Below, piece by piece: positions 1-15,485 of a DNA stretch of 64,000 bases. The translations under genes were made by a program, and so were the position numbers. Under the pieces are notes generated by a model, which had not been told where the DNA came from, searched no databases, and worked only from the letters and a program-made list of their open reading frames with translations. The stretch covers positions 365,677,877 to 365,741,876 of the forward strand of contig OZ024742.1 in assembly GCA_964016885.1 (NCBI GenBank), in the 5' to 3' direction. This DNA is from Eledone cirrhosa (taxonomy: Eukaryota; Mollusca; Cephalopoda; Octopoda; Eledonidae). Positions within the stretch are counted from its first letter, which is position 1. Every line of letters begins with the position of its first letter.

Positions 1-2936
1 GAAAACTATATTCCATATATTGTCAGAAAACTATTTTCCATATATTGTCAGAAAACTATATTCCATATATTGTCAGAAAACTATATTCCATATATTGTTG
101 TCAGAAAAATATATTCCATATATTGTCAGACAACTATATTCCATATATTGTTGTCAGTAAACTATATTCCATATATTGTTGTCAGAAAACTATATTCCAT
201 ATATTGTTGTCAGAAAACTATATTCCATATATTGTCAGAAAAATATATTCTATATATTGTCAGAAAACTATATTCCATATATTGTCAGAAAACTATATTC
301 CATATATTGTTGTCAGTAAACTATATTCCATATATTGTTGTCAGAAAACTATATTCCATATATTGTTGTCAGTAAACTATATTCCATATATTGTCAGAAA
401 ACTATATTCCATATATTGTTGTCAGTAAACTATATTCCATATATTGTTGTCAGAAAACTATATTCCATATATTGTTGTCAGAAAACTATATTCCATATAT
501 TGTCAGAAAACTGTATTCCATATAATGTTGTCAGAAAACTATATTCCATATATTGTCAGACAACTATATTCCATATATTGTTGTCAGTAAACTATATTCC
601 ATATATTGTTGTCAGAAAACTATATTCCATATATTGTTGTCAGAAAACTATATTCCATATATTGTCAGAAAAATATATTCTATATATTGTCAGAAAACTA
701 TATTCCATATATTGTTGTCAGTAAACTATATTCCATATATTGTTGTCAGAAAACTATATTCCATATATTGTTGTCAGTAAACTATATTCCATATATTGTT
801 GTCAGAAAACTATATTCCATATATTGTCAGAAAAATATATTCTATATATTGTCAGAAAACTATATTCCATATATTGTTGTCAGTAAACTATATTCCATAT
901 ATTGTTGTCAGAAAACTATATTCCATATATTGTTGTCAGTAAACTATATTCCATATATTGTTGTGAGAAAACTATATTCCATATATTGTCAGAAAACTAT
1001 ATTCCATATATTGTCAGGAAACTGTATTCCATATATTGTTGTCTGAAAACTATATTCCATATATTGTCAGACAACTATATTCCATATATTGTTGTCAGTA
1101 AACTATATTCCATATATTGTTGTCAGTAAACTATATTCCATATATTGTCAGAAAACTATATTCCATATATTGTTGTCAGAAAACTATATTCCATATATTG
1201 TCAGAAAACTATATTCCATATATTGTTGTCAGAAAACTATATTCCATATATTGTTGTCAGAAAACTATATTCCATATATTGTTGTCAGTAAACTATATTC
1301 CATATATTGTCAGAAAACTATATTCCATATATTGTTGTCAGAAAACTATATGCCATATATTGTCAGAAAACTATGTTCCATATATTGTCAGAAAAATATA
1401 TTCCATATATTGTTATCAGAAAACTATATTCCATATATTGTCAGAAAACTATATTCCATATATTGTCAGAAAACTATATTCCATATATTGTCAGAAAACT
1501 ATATTCCATATATTGTTATCAGAAAACTATATTCCATATATTGTCAGAAAACTATATTCCATATATTGTTGTCAGAAAACTATATTTCATATAGTGTCAG
1601 AAAACTATATTCCATATATTGTCAGAAAACTATATTCCATATATTGTTGTCAGAAAACTATATTCCATATATTGTTGTCAGAAAACTATATTCCATATAT
1701 TGTCAGAAAACTATATTCCATATATTGTTGTCAGTAAACTATATTCCATATATTGTCAGAAAACTATATTCCATATATTGTTGTCAGAAAACTATATTCC
1801 ATATATTGTCAGAAAACTATATTCCATATATTGTTGTCAGAAAACTATATTCCATATATTGTTGTCAGAAAAATATATTCCATATATTGTCAGAAAACTA
1901 TATTCCATATATTGTTGTCAGAAAACTATATTCCATATATTGTCAGAAAACTATATTCCATATATTGTTGTCAGAAAACTATATTCCATATATTGTTGTC
2001 AGAAAACTATATTCCATATATTGTTGTCAGTAAACTATATTCCATATATTGTTGTCAGTAAACTATATTCCATATATTGTCAGAAAACTATATTCCATAT
2101 ATTGTTGTCAGAAAACTATATGCCATATATTGTTGTCAGTAAACTATATTCCATATATTGTCAGAAAACTATATTCCATATATTGTTGTCAGAAAACTAT
2201 ATTCCATATATTGTCAGAAAACTATATTCCATATATTGTTGTCAGAAAACTATATTCCATATATTGTCAGAAAACTATATTCCATATATTGTTGTCAGAA
2301 AACTATATTCCATATATTGTTGTCAGAAAACTATATTCCATATATTGTTGTCAGTAAACTATATTCCATATATTGTTGTCAGTAAACTATATTCCATATA
2401 TTGTCAGAAAACTATATTCCATATATTGTTGTCAGAAAACTATATTCCATATATTGTCAGAAAACTATATTCCATATATTGTTGTCAGAAAACTATATTC
2501 CATATATTGTTGTCAGAAAACTATATTCCATATATTGTTGTCAGTAAACTATATTCCATATATTGTCAGAAAACTATATTCCATATATTGTTGTCAGAAA
2601 ACTATATTCCATATATTGTCAGAAAACTATATTCCATATATTGTCAGAAAAATATATTCCATATATTGTTATCAGAAAACTATATTCCATATATTGTCAG
2701 AAAACTATATTCCATATATTGTCAGAAAACTATATTCCATATATTGTCAGAAAACTATATTCCATATATTGTTATCAGAAAACTATATTCCATATATTGT
2801 CAGAAAACTATATTCCATATATTGTTGTCAGAAAACTATATTTCATATAGTGTCAGAAAACTCTATTCCATATATTGTCAGAAAACTATATTCCATATAT
2901 TGTTGTCAAAAAACTATATTCCATATATTGTTGTCA
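1..2936. repeat. 2,936-bp block, copy 1
   Basis: Position 1 begins the same unit series as positions 2,937, 9,996 and 12,932, including the rare CTATTTTCC unit 30 bases in and the AAAAATATATT then TCAGACAAC unit pair that follows. The block contains one full 1,256-bp repeat and part of a second. Confidence 0.8.
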
Positions 2937-2976
2937 GAAAACTATATTCCATATATTGTCAGAAAACTATTTTCCA
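1117..2976. repeat. 1,256-bp HOR, one full and one partial copy
   Basis: Positions 1,117 and 2,373 begin the same ordered run of units and match for about 600 bp of the second copy. The period of 1,256 bp is best explained by 47 units, 27 L and 20 S. Ordered markers inside it are two adjacent TAAAC units, two GTTATCAG units and TTTCATATAGTG. Copy 1 has TATATGCC and ATGTTCC changes near 1,348-1,375 that copy 2 lacks. Confidence 0.75.
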
Positions 2977-3756
2977 TATATTGTCAGAAAACTATATTCC
3001 ATATATTGTCAGAAAACTATATTCCATATATTGTTGTCAGAAAAATATATTCCATATATTGTCAGACAACTATATTCCATATATTGTTGTCAGTAAACTA
3101 TATTCCATATATTGTTGTCAGAAAACTATATTCCATATATTGTTGTCAGAAAACTATATTCCATATATTGTCAGAAAAATATATTCTATATATTGTCAGA
3201 AAACTATATTCCATATATTGTCAGAAAACTATATTCCATATATTGTTGTCAGTAAACTATATTCCATATATTGTTGTCAGAAAACTATATTCCATATATT
3301 GTTGTCAGTAAACTATATTCCATATATTGTCAGAAAACTATATTCCATATATTGTTGTCAGTAAACTATATTCCATATATTGTTGTCAGAAAACTATATT
3401 CCATATATTGTTGTCAGAAAACTATATTCCATATATTGTCAGAAAACTGTATTCCATATAATGTTGTCAGAAAACTATATTCCATATATTGTCAGACAAC
3501 TATATTCCATATATTGTTGTCAGTAAACTATATTCCATATATTGTTGTCAGAAAACTATATTCCATATATTGTTGTCAGAAAACTATATTCCATATATTG
3601 TCAGAAAAATATATTCTATATATTGTCAGAAAACTATATTCCATATATTGTTGTCAGTAAACTATATTCCATATATTGTTGTCAGAAAACTATATTCCAT
3701 ATATTGTTGTCAGTAAACTATATTCCATATATTGTTGTCAGAAAACTATATTCCAT
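2937..3756. repeat. 2,936-bp block, partial copy
   Basis: The first about 820 bp of the 2,936-bp block are repeated here. The match ends near 3,756, where an ACTGTATTCC unit stands opposite an AAAAATATATTC unit at about 820. The 2,826-bp block family takes over near this point. Confidence 0.75.
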
Positions 3757-5490
3757 ATATTGTCAGAAAACTGTATTCCATATAATGTTGTCAGAAAACT
3801 ATATTACATATATTGTCAGAAAACTATATTCCATATATTGTTGTCAGTAAACTATATTCCATATATTGTTGTCAGAAAACTATATTCCATATATTGTTGT
3901 TAGAAAACTATATTCCATATATTATCAGAAAAATATATTCTATATATTGTCAGAAAACTATATTCCATATATTGTCAGAAAACTATATTCCATATATTGT
4001 TGTCAGTAAACTATATTCCATATATTGTTGTCAGAAAACTATATTCCATATATTGTTGTCAGAAAACTATATTCCATATATTGTTGTCAGTAAACTATAT
4101 TCCATATATTGTCAGAAAACTATATTCCACATATTGTTGTCAGTAAACTATATTCCATATATTGTCAGAAAACTATATTCCATATATTGTTGTCAGAAAA
4201 CTATATTTCGTATAGTGTCAGAAAACTATATTCCATATATTGTCAGAAAACTATATTCCATATATTGTTGTCAGAAAACTATATTCCATATATTGTTGTC
4301 AGAAAACTATATTCCATATATTGTCAGAAAACTATATTCCATATATTGTCAGAAAACTATATTCCATATATTGTTATCAGAAAACTATATTCCATATATT
4401 GTCAGAAAACTATATTCCATATATTGTTGTCAGAAAACTATATTTCATATAGTGTCAGAAAACTATATTCCATATATTGTCAGAAAACTATATTCCATAT
4501 ATTGTTGTCAGAAAACTATATTCCATATATTGTTGTCAGAAAACTATATTCCATAGATTGTCAGAAAACTATATTCCATATATTGTCAGAAAACTATATT
4601 CCATATATTGTTGTCAGTAAACTATATTCCATATATTGTCAGAAAACTATTTTCCATATATTGTTGTCAGAAAACTATATTCCATATATTGTCAGAAAAC
4701 TATATTCCATATATTGTTGTCAGAAAACTATATTCCATATATTGTTGTCAGAAAAATATATTCCATATATTGTTGTCAGAAAACTATATTCCATATATTG
4801 TCAGAAAACTATATTCCATATATTGTTGTCAGTAAACTATATTCCATATATTGTCAGAAAACTATATTCCATATATTGTTGTCAGAAAACTATATTCCAT
4901 ATATTGTCAGAAAACTATATTCCATATATTGTCAGAAAACTATATTCCATATATTGTTGTCAGAAAACTATATTCCATATATTGTCAGAAAACTATATTC
5001 CATGTATTGTTGTCAGAAAACTATATTTCATATATTGTCAGAAAACTATATTCCATATATTGTCAGAAAACTATATTCCATATATTGTTGTCAGTAAACT
5101 ATATTCCATATATTGTCAGAAAACTATATTCCATATATTGTTGTCAGAAAACTATATTCCATATATTGTCAGAAAACTATATTCCATATATTGTTGTGAG
5201 AAAACTATATTCCATATATTGTCAGAAAACTATATTCCATATATTGTCAGGAAACTGTATTCCATATATTGTTGTCTGAAAACTATATTCCATATATTGT
5301 CAGACAACTATATTCCATATATTGTTGTCAGTAAACTATATTCCATATATTGTTGTCAGTAAACTATATTCCATATATTGTCAGAAAACTATATTCCATA
5401 TATTGTTGTCAGAAAACTATATTCCATATATTGTCAGAAAACTATATTCCATATATTGTTGTCAGAAAACTATATTCCATATATTGTCAG
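3560..5490. repeat. 2,826-bp-offset block, copy 1
   Basis: This segment is repeated at +2,826. Shared private variants include ATAATGTTG near 3,790, the TATTATCAG unit near 3,923, CACATATTG near 4,127 and TTTCGTATAG at 4,207. The copies differ at 5,004, which is G here and A at 7,830. The match ends near 5,490, where the copy at 8,316 switches to the 2,936-bp family. Confidence 0.8.
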
Positions 5491-6047
5491 AAAACTATAT
5501 TCCATATATTGTTGTCAGAAAACTATATTCCATATATTGTTGTCAGAAAAGTATATTCCATATATTGTTGTCAGTAAACTATATTCCATATATTGTTGTC
5601 AGTAAACTATATTCCATATATTGTCAGAAAACTATATTCCATATATTGTTGTCAGAAAACTATATGCCATATATTGTTGTCAGTAAACTATATTCCATAT
5701 ATTGTCAGAAAACTATATTCCATATAATGTTGTCAGAAAACTATATTCCATATATTGTCAGAAAACTATATTCCATATATTGTTGTGAGAAAACTATATT
5801 CCATATATTGTCAGAAAACTATATTCCATATATTGTCAGGAAACTGTATTCCATATATTGTTGCCTGAAAACTATATTCCATATATTGTCAGACAACTAT
5901 ATTCCATATATTGTTGTCAGTAAACTATATTCCATATATTGTTGTCAGTAAACTATATTCCATATATTGTCAGAAAACTATATTCCATATATTGTTGTCA
6001 GAAAACTATATTCCATATATTGTCAGAAAACTATATTCCATATATTG

Positions 6048-6074
6048 TTGTCAGAAAACTATATTCCATATATT
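6048..6074 (+). repeat. Out-of-register 27-bp unit
   Basis: This L unit has lost its final G, so ATATATT runs straight into TCAG. It is one of very few units whose length is not 25 or 28, and it shifts the forward reading phase. Confidence 0.85.
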
Positions 6075-6385
6075 TCAGAAAACTATATTCCATATATTGT
6101 TGTTAGAAAACTATATTCCATATATTGTTGTCAGAAAAGTATATTCCATATATTGTTGTCAGTAAACTATATTCCATATATTGTTGTCAGTAAACTATAT
6201 TCCATATATTGTCAGAAAACTATATTCCATATATTGTTGTCAGAAAACTATATGCCATATATTGTTGTCAGTAAACTATATTCCATATATTGTCAGAAAA
6301 CTATATTCCATATATTGTTGTCAGAAAACTATATTCCATATATTGTCAGAAAACTATATTCCATATATTGTTGTCAGAAAAGTAT

Positions 6386-8316
6386 ATTCCATATATTGTT
6401 GTCAGAAAACTATATTCCATATATTGTCAGAAAAATATATTCTATATATTGTCAGAAAACTATATTCCATATATTGTTGTCAGTAAACTATATTCCATAT
6501 ATTGTTGTCAGAAAACTATATTCCATATATTGTTGTCAGTAAACTATATTCCATATATTGTTGTCAGAAAACTATATTCCATATATTGTCAGAAAACTGT
6601 ATTCCATATAATGTTGTCAGAAAACTATATTACATATATTGTCAGAAAACTATATTCCATATATTGTTGTCAGTAAACTATATTCCATATATTGTTGTCA
6701 GAAAACTATATTCCATATATTGTTGTTAGAAAACTATATTCCATATATTATCAGAAAAATATATTCTATATATTGTCAGAAAACTATATTCCATATATTG
6801 TCAGAAAACTATATTCCATATATTGTTGTCAGTAAACTATATTCCATATATTGTTGTCAGAAAACTATATTCCATATATTGTTGTCAGAAAACTATATTC
6901 CATATATTGTTGTCAGTAAACTATATTCCATATATTGTCAGAAAACTATATTCCACATATTGTTGTCAGTAAACTATATTCCATATATTGTCAGAAAACT
7001 ATATTCCATATATTGTTGTCAGAAAACTATATTTCGTATAGTGTCAGAAAACTATATTCCATATATTGTCAGAAAACTATATTCCATATATTGTTGTCAG
7101 AAAACTATATTCCATATATTGTTGTCAGAAAACTATATTCCATATATTGTCAGAAAACTATATTCCATATATTGTCAGAAAACTATATTCCATATATTGT
7201 TATCAGAAAACTATATTCCATATATTGTCAGAAAACTATATTCCATATATTGTTGTCAGAAAACTATATTTCATATAGTGTCAGAAAACTATATTCCATA
7301 TATTGTCAGAAAACTATATTCCATATATTGTTGTCAGAAAACTATATTCCATATATTGTTGTCAGAAAACTATATTCCATAGATTGTCAGAAAACTATAT
7401 TCCATATATTGTCAGAAAACTATATTCCATATATTGTTGTCAGTAAACTATATTCCATATATTGTCAGAAAACTATTTTCCATATATTGTTGTCAGAAAA
7501 CTATATTCCATATATTGTCAGAAAACTATATTCCATATATTGTTGTCAGAAAACTATATTCCATATATTGTTGTCAGAAAAATATATTCCATATATTGTT
7601 GTCAGAAAACTATATTCCATATATTGTCAGAAAACTATATTCCATATATTGTTGTCAGTAAACTATATTCCATATATTGTCAGAAAACTATATTCCATAT
7701 ATTGTTGTCAGAAAACTATATTCCATATATTGTCAGAAAACTATATTCCATATATTGTCAGAAAACTATATTCCATATATTGTTGTCAGAAAACTATATT
7801 CCATATATTGTCAGAAAACTATATTCCATATATTGTTGTCAGAAAACTATATTTCATATATTGTCAGAAAACTATATTCCATATATTGTCAGAAAACTAT
7901 ATTCCATATATTGTTGTCAGTAAACTATATTCCATATATTGTCAGAAAACTATATTCCATATATTGTTGTCAGAAAACTATATTCCATATATTGTCAGAA
8001 AACTATATTCCATATATTGTTGTGAGAAAACTATATTCCATATATTGTCAGAAAACTATATTCCATATATTGTCAGGAAACTGTATTCCATATATTGTTG
8101 TCTGAAAACTATATTCCATATATTGTCAGACAACTATATTCCATATATTGTTGTCAGTAAACTATATTCCATATATTGTTGTCAGTAAACTATATTCCAT
8201 ATATTGTCAGAAAACTATATTCCATATATTGTTGTCAGAAAACTATATTCCATATATTGTCAGAAAACTATATTCCATATATTGTTGTCAGAAAACTATA
8301 TTCCATATATTGTTGT
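6386..8316. repeat. 2,826-bp-offset block, copy 2
   Basis: This is the partner of 3,560-5,490. It lacks the G variant found at 5,004 and keeps the consensus A at 7,830. Its left edge lies just after an AAAAGTATATT unit that is absent from copy 1. Confidence 0.8.
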
Positions 8317-9995
8317 CAGAAAACTATATTCCATATATTGTTGTCAGTAAACTATATTCCATATATTGTCAGAAAACTATATTCCATATATTGTTGTCAG
8401 AAAACTATATGCCATATATTGTCAGAAAACTATGTTCCATATATTGTCAGAAAAATATATTCCATATATTGTTATCAGAAAACTATATTCCATATATTGT
8501 CAGAAAACTATATTCCATATATTGTCAGAAAACTATATTCCATATATTGTCAGAAAACTATATTCCATATATTGTTATCAGAAAACTATATTCCATATAT
8601 TGTCAGAAAACTATATTCCATATATTGTTGTCAGAAAACTATATTTCATATAGTGTCAGAAAACTATATTCCATATATTGTCAGAAAACTATATTCCATA
8701 TATTGTTGTCAGAAAACTATATTCCATATATTGTTGTCAGAAAACTATATTCCATATATTGTCAGAAAACTATATTCCATATATTGTTGTCAGTAAACTA
8801 TATTCCATATATTGTCAGAAAACTATATTCCATATATTGTTGTCAGAAAACTATATTCCATATATTGTCAGAAAACTATATTCCATATATTGTTGTCAGA
8901 AAACTATATTCCATATATTGTTGTCAGAAAAATATATTCCATATATTGTCAGAAAACTATATTCCATATATTGTTGTCAGAAAACTATATTCCATATATT
9001 GTCAGAAAACTATATTCCATATATTGTTGTCAGAAAACTATATTCCATATATTGTTGTCAGAAAACTATATTCCATATATTGTTGTCAGTAAACTATATT
9101 CCATATATTGTTGTCAGTAAACTATATTCCATATATTGTCAGAAAACTATATTCCATATATTGTTGTCAGAAAACTATATGCCATATATTGTTGTCAGTA
9201 AACTATATTCCATATATTGTCAGAAAACTATATTCCATATATTGTTGTCAGAAAACTATATTCCATATATTGTCAGAAAACTATATTCCATATATTGTTG
9301 TCAGAAAACTATATTCCATATATTGTCAGAAAACTATATTCCATATATTGTTGTCAGAAAACTATATTCCATATATTGTTGTCAGAAAACTATATTCCAT
9401 ATATTGTTGTCAGTAAACTATATTCCATATATTGTTGTCAGTAAACTATATTCCATATATTGTCAGAAAACTATATTCCATATATTGTTGTCAGAAAACT
9501 ATATTCCATATATTGTCAGAAAACTATATTCCATATATTGTTGTCAGAAAACTATATTCCATATATTGTTGTCAGAAAACTATATTCCATATATTGTTGT
9601 CAGTAAACTATATTCCATATATTGTCAGAAAACTATATTCCATATATTGTTGTCAGAAAACTATATTCCATATATTGTCAGAAAACTATATTCCATATAT
9701 TGTCAGAAAAATATATTCCATATATTGTTATCAGAAAACTATATTCCATATATTGTCAGAAAACTATATTCCATATATTGTCAGAAAACTATATTCCATA
9801 TATTGTCAGAAAACTATATTCCATATATTGTTATCAGAAAACTATATTCCATATATTGTCAGAAAACTATATTCCATATATTGTTGTCAGAAAACTATAT
9901 TTCATATAGTGTCAGAAAACTCTATTCCATATATTGTCAGAAAACTATATTCCATATATTGTTGTCAAAAAACTATATTCCATATATTGTTGTCA
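8000..9995. repeat. 2,936-bp block, 5'-truncated copy (offset 7,059)
   Basis: From about 8,000 the sequence follows positions 941-2,936 at an offset of 7,059 bp, including the GTGAGAAAAC unit (963 and 8,022) and the TCTG cassette (1,042 and 8,101). The offset equals 9,995 minus 2,936. So the segment before the 9,995-bp copy 2 is itself a truncated 2,936-bp block. Confidence 0.78.
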
Positions 9996-10035
9996 GAAAA
10001 CTATATTCCATATATTGTCAGAAAACTATTTTCCA
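8176..10035. repeat. 1,256-bp HOR pair, second set
   Basis: This is the same full-plus-partial arrangement as at 1,117, shifted by 7,059 bp. The second copy begins at 9,432, again 1,256 bp on. Confidence 0.75.
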
Positions 10036-12931
10036 TATATTGTCAGAAAACTATATTCCATATATTGTCAGAAAACTATATTCCATATATTGTTGTCAGA
10101 AAAATATATTCCATATATTGTCAGACAACTATATTCCATATATTGTTGTCAGTAAACTATATTCCATATATTGTTGTCAGAAAACTATATTCCATATATT
10201 GTTGTCAGAAAACTATATTCCATATATTGTCAGAAAAATATATTCTATATATTGTCAGAAAACTATATTCCATATATTGTCAGAAAACTATATTCCATAT
10301 ATTGTTGTCAGTAAACTATATTCCATATATTGTTGTCAGAAAACTATATTCCATATATTGTTGTCAGTAAACTATATTCCATATATTGTCAGAAAACTAT
10401 ATTCCATATATTGTTGTCAGTAAACTATATTCCATATATTGTTGTCAGAAAACTATATTCCATATATTGTTGTCAGAAAACTATATTCCATATATTGTCA
10501 GAAAACTGTATTCCATATAATGTTGTCAGAAAACTATATTCCATATATTGTCAGACAACTATATTCCATATATTGTTGTCAGTAAACTATATTCCATATA
10601 TTGTTGTCAGAAAACTATATTCCATATATTGTTGTCAGAAAACTATATTCCATATATTGTCAGAAAAATATATTCTATATATTGTCAGAAAACTATATTC
10701 CATATATTGTTGTCAGTAAACTATATTCCATATATTGTTGTCAGAAAACTATATTCCATATATTGTTGTCAGTAAACTATATTCCATATATTGTTGTCAG
10801 AAAACTATATTCCATATATTGTCAGAAAAATATATTCTATATATTGTCAGAAAACTATATTCCATATATTGTTGTCAGTAAACTATATTCCATATATTGT
10901 TGTCAGAAAACTATATTCCATATATTGTTGTCAGTAAACTATATTCCATATATTGTTGTGAGAAAACTATATTCCATATATTGTCAGAAAACTATATTCC
11001 ATATATTGTCAGGAAACTGTATTCCATATATTGTTGTCTGAAAACTATATTCCATATATTGTCAGACAACTATATTCCATATATTGTTGTCAGTAAACTA
11101 TATTCCATATATTGTTGTCAGTAAACTATATTCCATATATTGTCAGAAAACTATATTCCATATATTGTTGTCAGAAAACTATATTCCATATATTGTCAGA
11201 AAACTATATTCCATATATTGTTGTCAGAAAACTATATTCCATATATTGTTGTCAGAAAACTATATTCCATATATTGTTGTCAGTAAACTATATTCCATAT
11301 ATTGTCAGAAAACTATATTCCATATATTGTTGTCAGAAAACTATATGCCATATATTGTCAGAAAACTATGTTCCATATATTGTCAGAAAAATATATTCCA
11401 TATATTGTTATCAGAAAACTATATTCCATATATTGTCAGAAAACTATATTCCATATATTGTCAGAAAACTATATTCCATATATTGTCAGAAAACTATATT
11501 CCATATATTGTTATCAGAAAACTATATTCCATATATTGTCAGAAAACTATATTCCATATATTGTTGTCAGAAAACTATATTTCATATAGTGTCAGAAAAC
11601 TATATTCCATATATTGTCAGAAAACTATATTCCATATATTGTTGTCAGAAAACTATATTCCATATATTGTTGTCAGAAAACTATATTCCATATATTGTCA
11701 GAAAACTATATTCCATATATTGTTGTCAGTAAACTATATTCCATATATTGTCAGAAAACTATATTCCATATATTGTTGTCAGAAAACTATATTCCATATA
11801 TTGTCAGAAAACTATATTCCATATATTGTTGTCAGAAAACTATATTCCATATATTGTTGTCAGAAAAATATATTCCATATATTGTCAGAAAACTATATTC
11901 CATATATTGTTGTCAGAAAACTATATTCCATATATTGTCAGAAAACTATATTCCATATATTGTTGTCAGAAAACTATATTCCATATATTGTTGTCAGAAA
12001 ACTATATTCCATATATTGTTGTCAGTAAACTATATTCCATATATTGTTGTCAGTAAACTATATTCCATATATTGTCAGAAAACTATATTCCATATATTGT
12101 TGTCAGAAAACTATATGCCATATATTGTTGTCAGTAAACTATATTCCATATATTGTCAGAAAACTATATTCCATATATTGTTGTCAGAAAACTATATTCC
12201 ATATATTGTCAGAAAACTATATTCCATATATTGTTGTCAGAAAACTATATTCCATATATTGTCAGAAAACTATATTCCATATATTGTTGTCAGAAAACTA
12301 TATTCCATATATTGTTGTCAGAAAACTATATTCCATATATTGTTGTCAGTAAACTATATTCCATATATTGTTGTCAGTAAACTATATTCCATATATTGTC
12401 AGAAAACTATATTCCATATATTGTTGTCAGAAAACTATATTCCATATATTGTCAGAAAACTATATTCCATATATTGTTGTCAGAAAACTATATTCCATAT
12501 ATTGTTGTCAGAAAACTATATTCCATATATTGTTGTCAGTAAACTATATTCCATATATTGTCAGAAAACTATATTCCATATATTGTTGTCAGAAAACTAT
12601 ATTCCATATATTGTCAGAAAACTATATTCCATATATTGTCAGAAAAATATATTCCATATATTGTTATCAGAAAACTATATTCCATATATTGTCAGAAAAC
12701 TATATTCCATATATTGTCAGAAAACTATATTCCATATATTGTCAGAAAACTATATTCCATATATTGTTATCAGAAAACTATATTCCATATATTGTCAGAA
12801 AACTATATTCCATATATTGTTGTCAGAAAACTATATTTCATATAGTGTCAGAAAACTCTATTCCATATATTGTCAGAAAACTATATTCCATATATTGTTG
12901 TCAAAAAACTATATTCCATATATTGTTGTCA
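9996..12931. repeat. 2,936-bp block, copy in the second 9,995-bp segment
   Basis: This is the 9,995-bp-offset partner of positions 1-2,936 and shows the same inner order and variants. Confidence 0.8.
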
Positions 12932-12971
12932 GAAAACTATATTCCATATATTGTCAGAAAACTATTTTCCA
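11112..12971. repeat. 1,256-bp HOR pair, third set
   Basis: This is the 9,995-bp-offset copy of the set at 1,117. The second member starts at 12,368. Confidence 0.75.
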
Positions 12972-13751
12972 TATATTGTCAGAAAACTATATTCCATATA
13001 TTGTCAGAAAACTATATTCCATATATTGTTGTCAGAAAAATATATTCCATATATTGTCAGACAACTATATTCCATATATTGTTGTCAGTAAACTATATTC
13101 CATATATTGTTGTCAGAAAACTATATTCCATATATTGTTGTCAGAAAACTATATTCCATATATTGTCAGAAAAATATATTCTATATATTGTCAGAAAACT
13201 ATATTCCATATATTGTCAGAAAACTATATTCCATATATTGTTGTCAGTAAACTATATTCCATATATTGTTGTCAGAAAACTATATTCCATATATTGTTGT
13301 CAGTAAACTATATTCCATATATTGTCAGAAAACTATATTCCATATATTGTTGTCAGTAAACTATATTCCATATATTGTTGTCAGAAAACTATATTCCATA
13401 TATTGTTGTCAGAAAACTATATTCCATATATTGTCAGAAAACTGTATTCCATATAATGTTGTCAGAAAACTATATTCCATATATTGTCAGACAACTATAT
13501 TCCATATATTGTTGTCAGTAAACTATATTCCATATATTGTTGTCAGAAAACTATATTCCATATATTGTTGTCAGAAAACTATATTCCATATATTGTCAGA
13601 AAAATATATTCTATATATTGTCAGAAAACTATATTCCATATATTGTTGTCAGTAAACTATATTCCATATATTGTTGTCAGAAAACTATATTCCATATATT
13701 GTTGTCAGTAAACTATATTCCATATATTGTTGTCAGAAAACTATATTCCAT
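12932..13751. repeat. 2,936-bp block, partial copy in the second 9,995-bp segment
   Basis: This partial copy begins 2,936 bp after 9,996 and stops at the same internal point as the partial copy at 2,937-3,756. Confidence 0.75.
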
Positions 13752-15485
13752 ATATTGTCAGAAAACTGTATTCCATATAATGTTGTCAGAAAACTATATT
13801 ACATATATTGTCAGAAAACTATATTCCATATATTGTTGTCAGTAAACTATATTCCATATATTGTTGTCAGAAAACTATATTCCATATATTGTTGTTAGAA
13901 AACTATATTCCATATATTATCAGAAAAATATATTCTATATATTGTCAGAAAACTATATTCCATATATTGTCAGAAAACTATATTCCATATATTGTTGTCA
14001 GTAAACTATATTCCATATATTGTTGTCAGAAAACTATATTCCATATATTGTTGTCAGAAAACTATATTCCATATATTGTTGTCAGTAAACTATATTCCAT
14101 ATATTGTCAGAAAACTATATTCCACATATTGTTGTCAGTAAACTATATTCCATATATTGTCAGAAAACTATATTCCATATATTGTTGTCAGAAAACTATA
14201 TTTCGTATAGTGTCAGAAAACTATATTCCATATATTGTCAGAAAACTATATTCCATATATTGTTGTCAGAAAACTATATTCCATATATTGTTGTCAGAAA
14301 ACTATATTCCATATATTGTCAGAAAACTATATTCCATATATTGTCAGAAAACTATATTCCATATATTGTTATCAGAAAACTATATTCCATATATTGTCAG
14401 AAAACTATATTCCATATATTGTTGTCAGAAAACTATATTTCATATAGTGTCAGAAAACTATATTCCATATATTGTCAGAAAACTATATTCCATATATTGT
14501 TGTCAGAAAACTATATTCCATATATTGTTGTCAGAAAACTATATTCCATAGATTGTCAGAAAACTATATTCCATATATTGTCAGAAAACTATATTCCATA
14601 TATTGTTGTCAGTAAACTATATTCCATATATTGTCAGAAAACTATTTTCCATATATTGTTGTCAGAAAACTATATTCCATATATTGTCAGAAAACTATAT
14701 TCCATATATTGTTGTCAGAAAACTATATTCCATATATTGTTGTCAGAAAAATATATTCCATATATTGTTGTCAGAAAACTATATTCCATATATTGTCAGA
14801 AAACTATATTCCATATATTGTTGTCAGTAAACTATATTCCATATATTGTCAGAAAACTATATTCCATATATTGTTGTCAGAAAACTATATTCCATATATT
14901 GTCAGAAAACTATATTCCATATATTGTCAGAAAACTATATTCCATATATTGTTGTCAGAAAACTATATTCCATATATTGTCAGAAAACTATATTCCATGT
15001 ATTGTTGTCAGAAAACTATATTTCATATATTGTCAGAAAACTATATTCCATATATTGTCAGAAAACTATATTCCATATATTGTTGTCAGTAAACTATATT
15101 CCATATATTGTCAGAAAACTATATTCCATATATTGTTGTCAGAAAACTATATTCCATATATTGTCAGAAAACTATATTCCATATATTGTTGTGAGAAAAC
15201 TATATTCCATATATTGTCAGAAAACTATATTCCATATATTGTCAGGAAACTGTATTCCATATATTGTTGTCTGAAAACTATATTCCATATATTGTCAGAC
15301 AACTATATTCCATATATTGTTGTCAGTAAACTATATTCCATATATTGTTGTCAGTAAACTATATTCCATATATTGTCAGAAAACTATATTCCATATATTG
15401 TTGTCAGAAAACTATATTCCATATATTGTCAGAAAACTATATTCCATATATTGTTGTCAGAAAACTATATTCCATATATTGTCAG
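13555..15485. repeat. 2,826-bp-offset block, copy 3 (via the 9,995-bp duplication)
   Basis: This copy carries the G variant at 14,999 that matches 5,004 and not 7,830. It therefore descends from the 3,560 copy through the 9,995-bp duplication. No partner at +2,826 follows it, unlike its source. Confidence 0.78.

Larger units (their letters stand above)
1..6360. repeat. 9,995-bp-offset segmental duplication, copy 1
   Basis: This stretch recurs 9,995 bp downstream with the same S/L order and the same private variants. Examples are CTATTTTCC at 30 (10,025), the G at 5,004 (14,999), CGTATAG at 4,209 (14,204), and the 27-bp unit at 6,048 (16,043). I saw no difference between copies up to about 6,360, where AAAAGTATATT in copy 1 faces AAAACTATATT in copy 2. 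The left end is not in the window. Confidence 0.88.
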
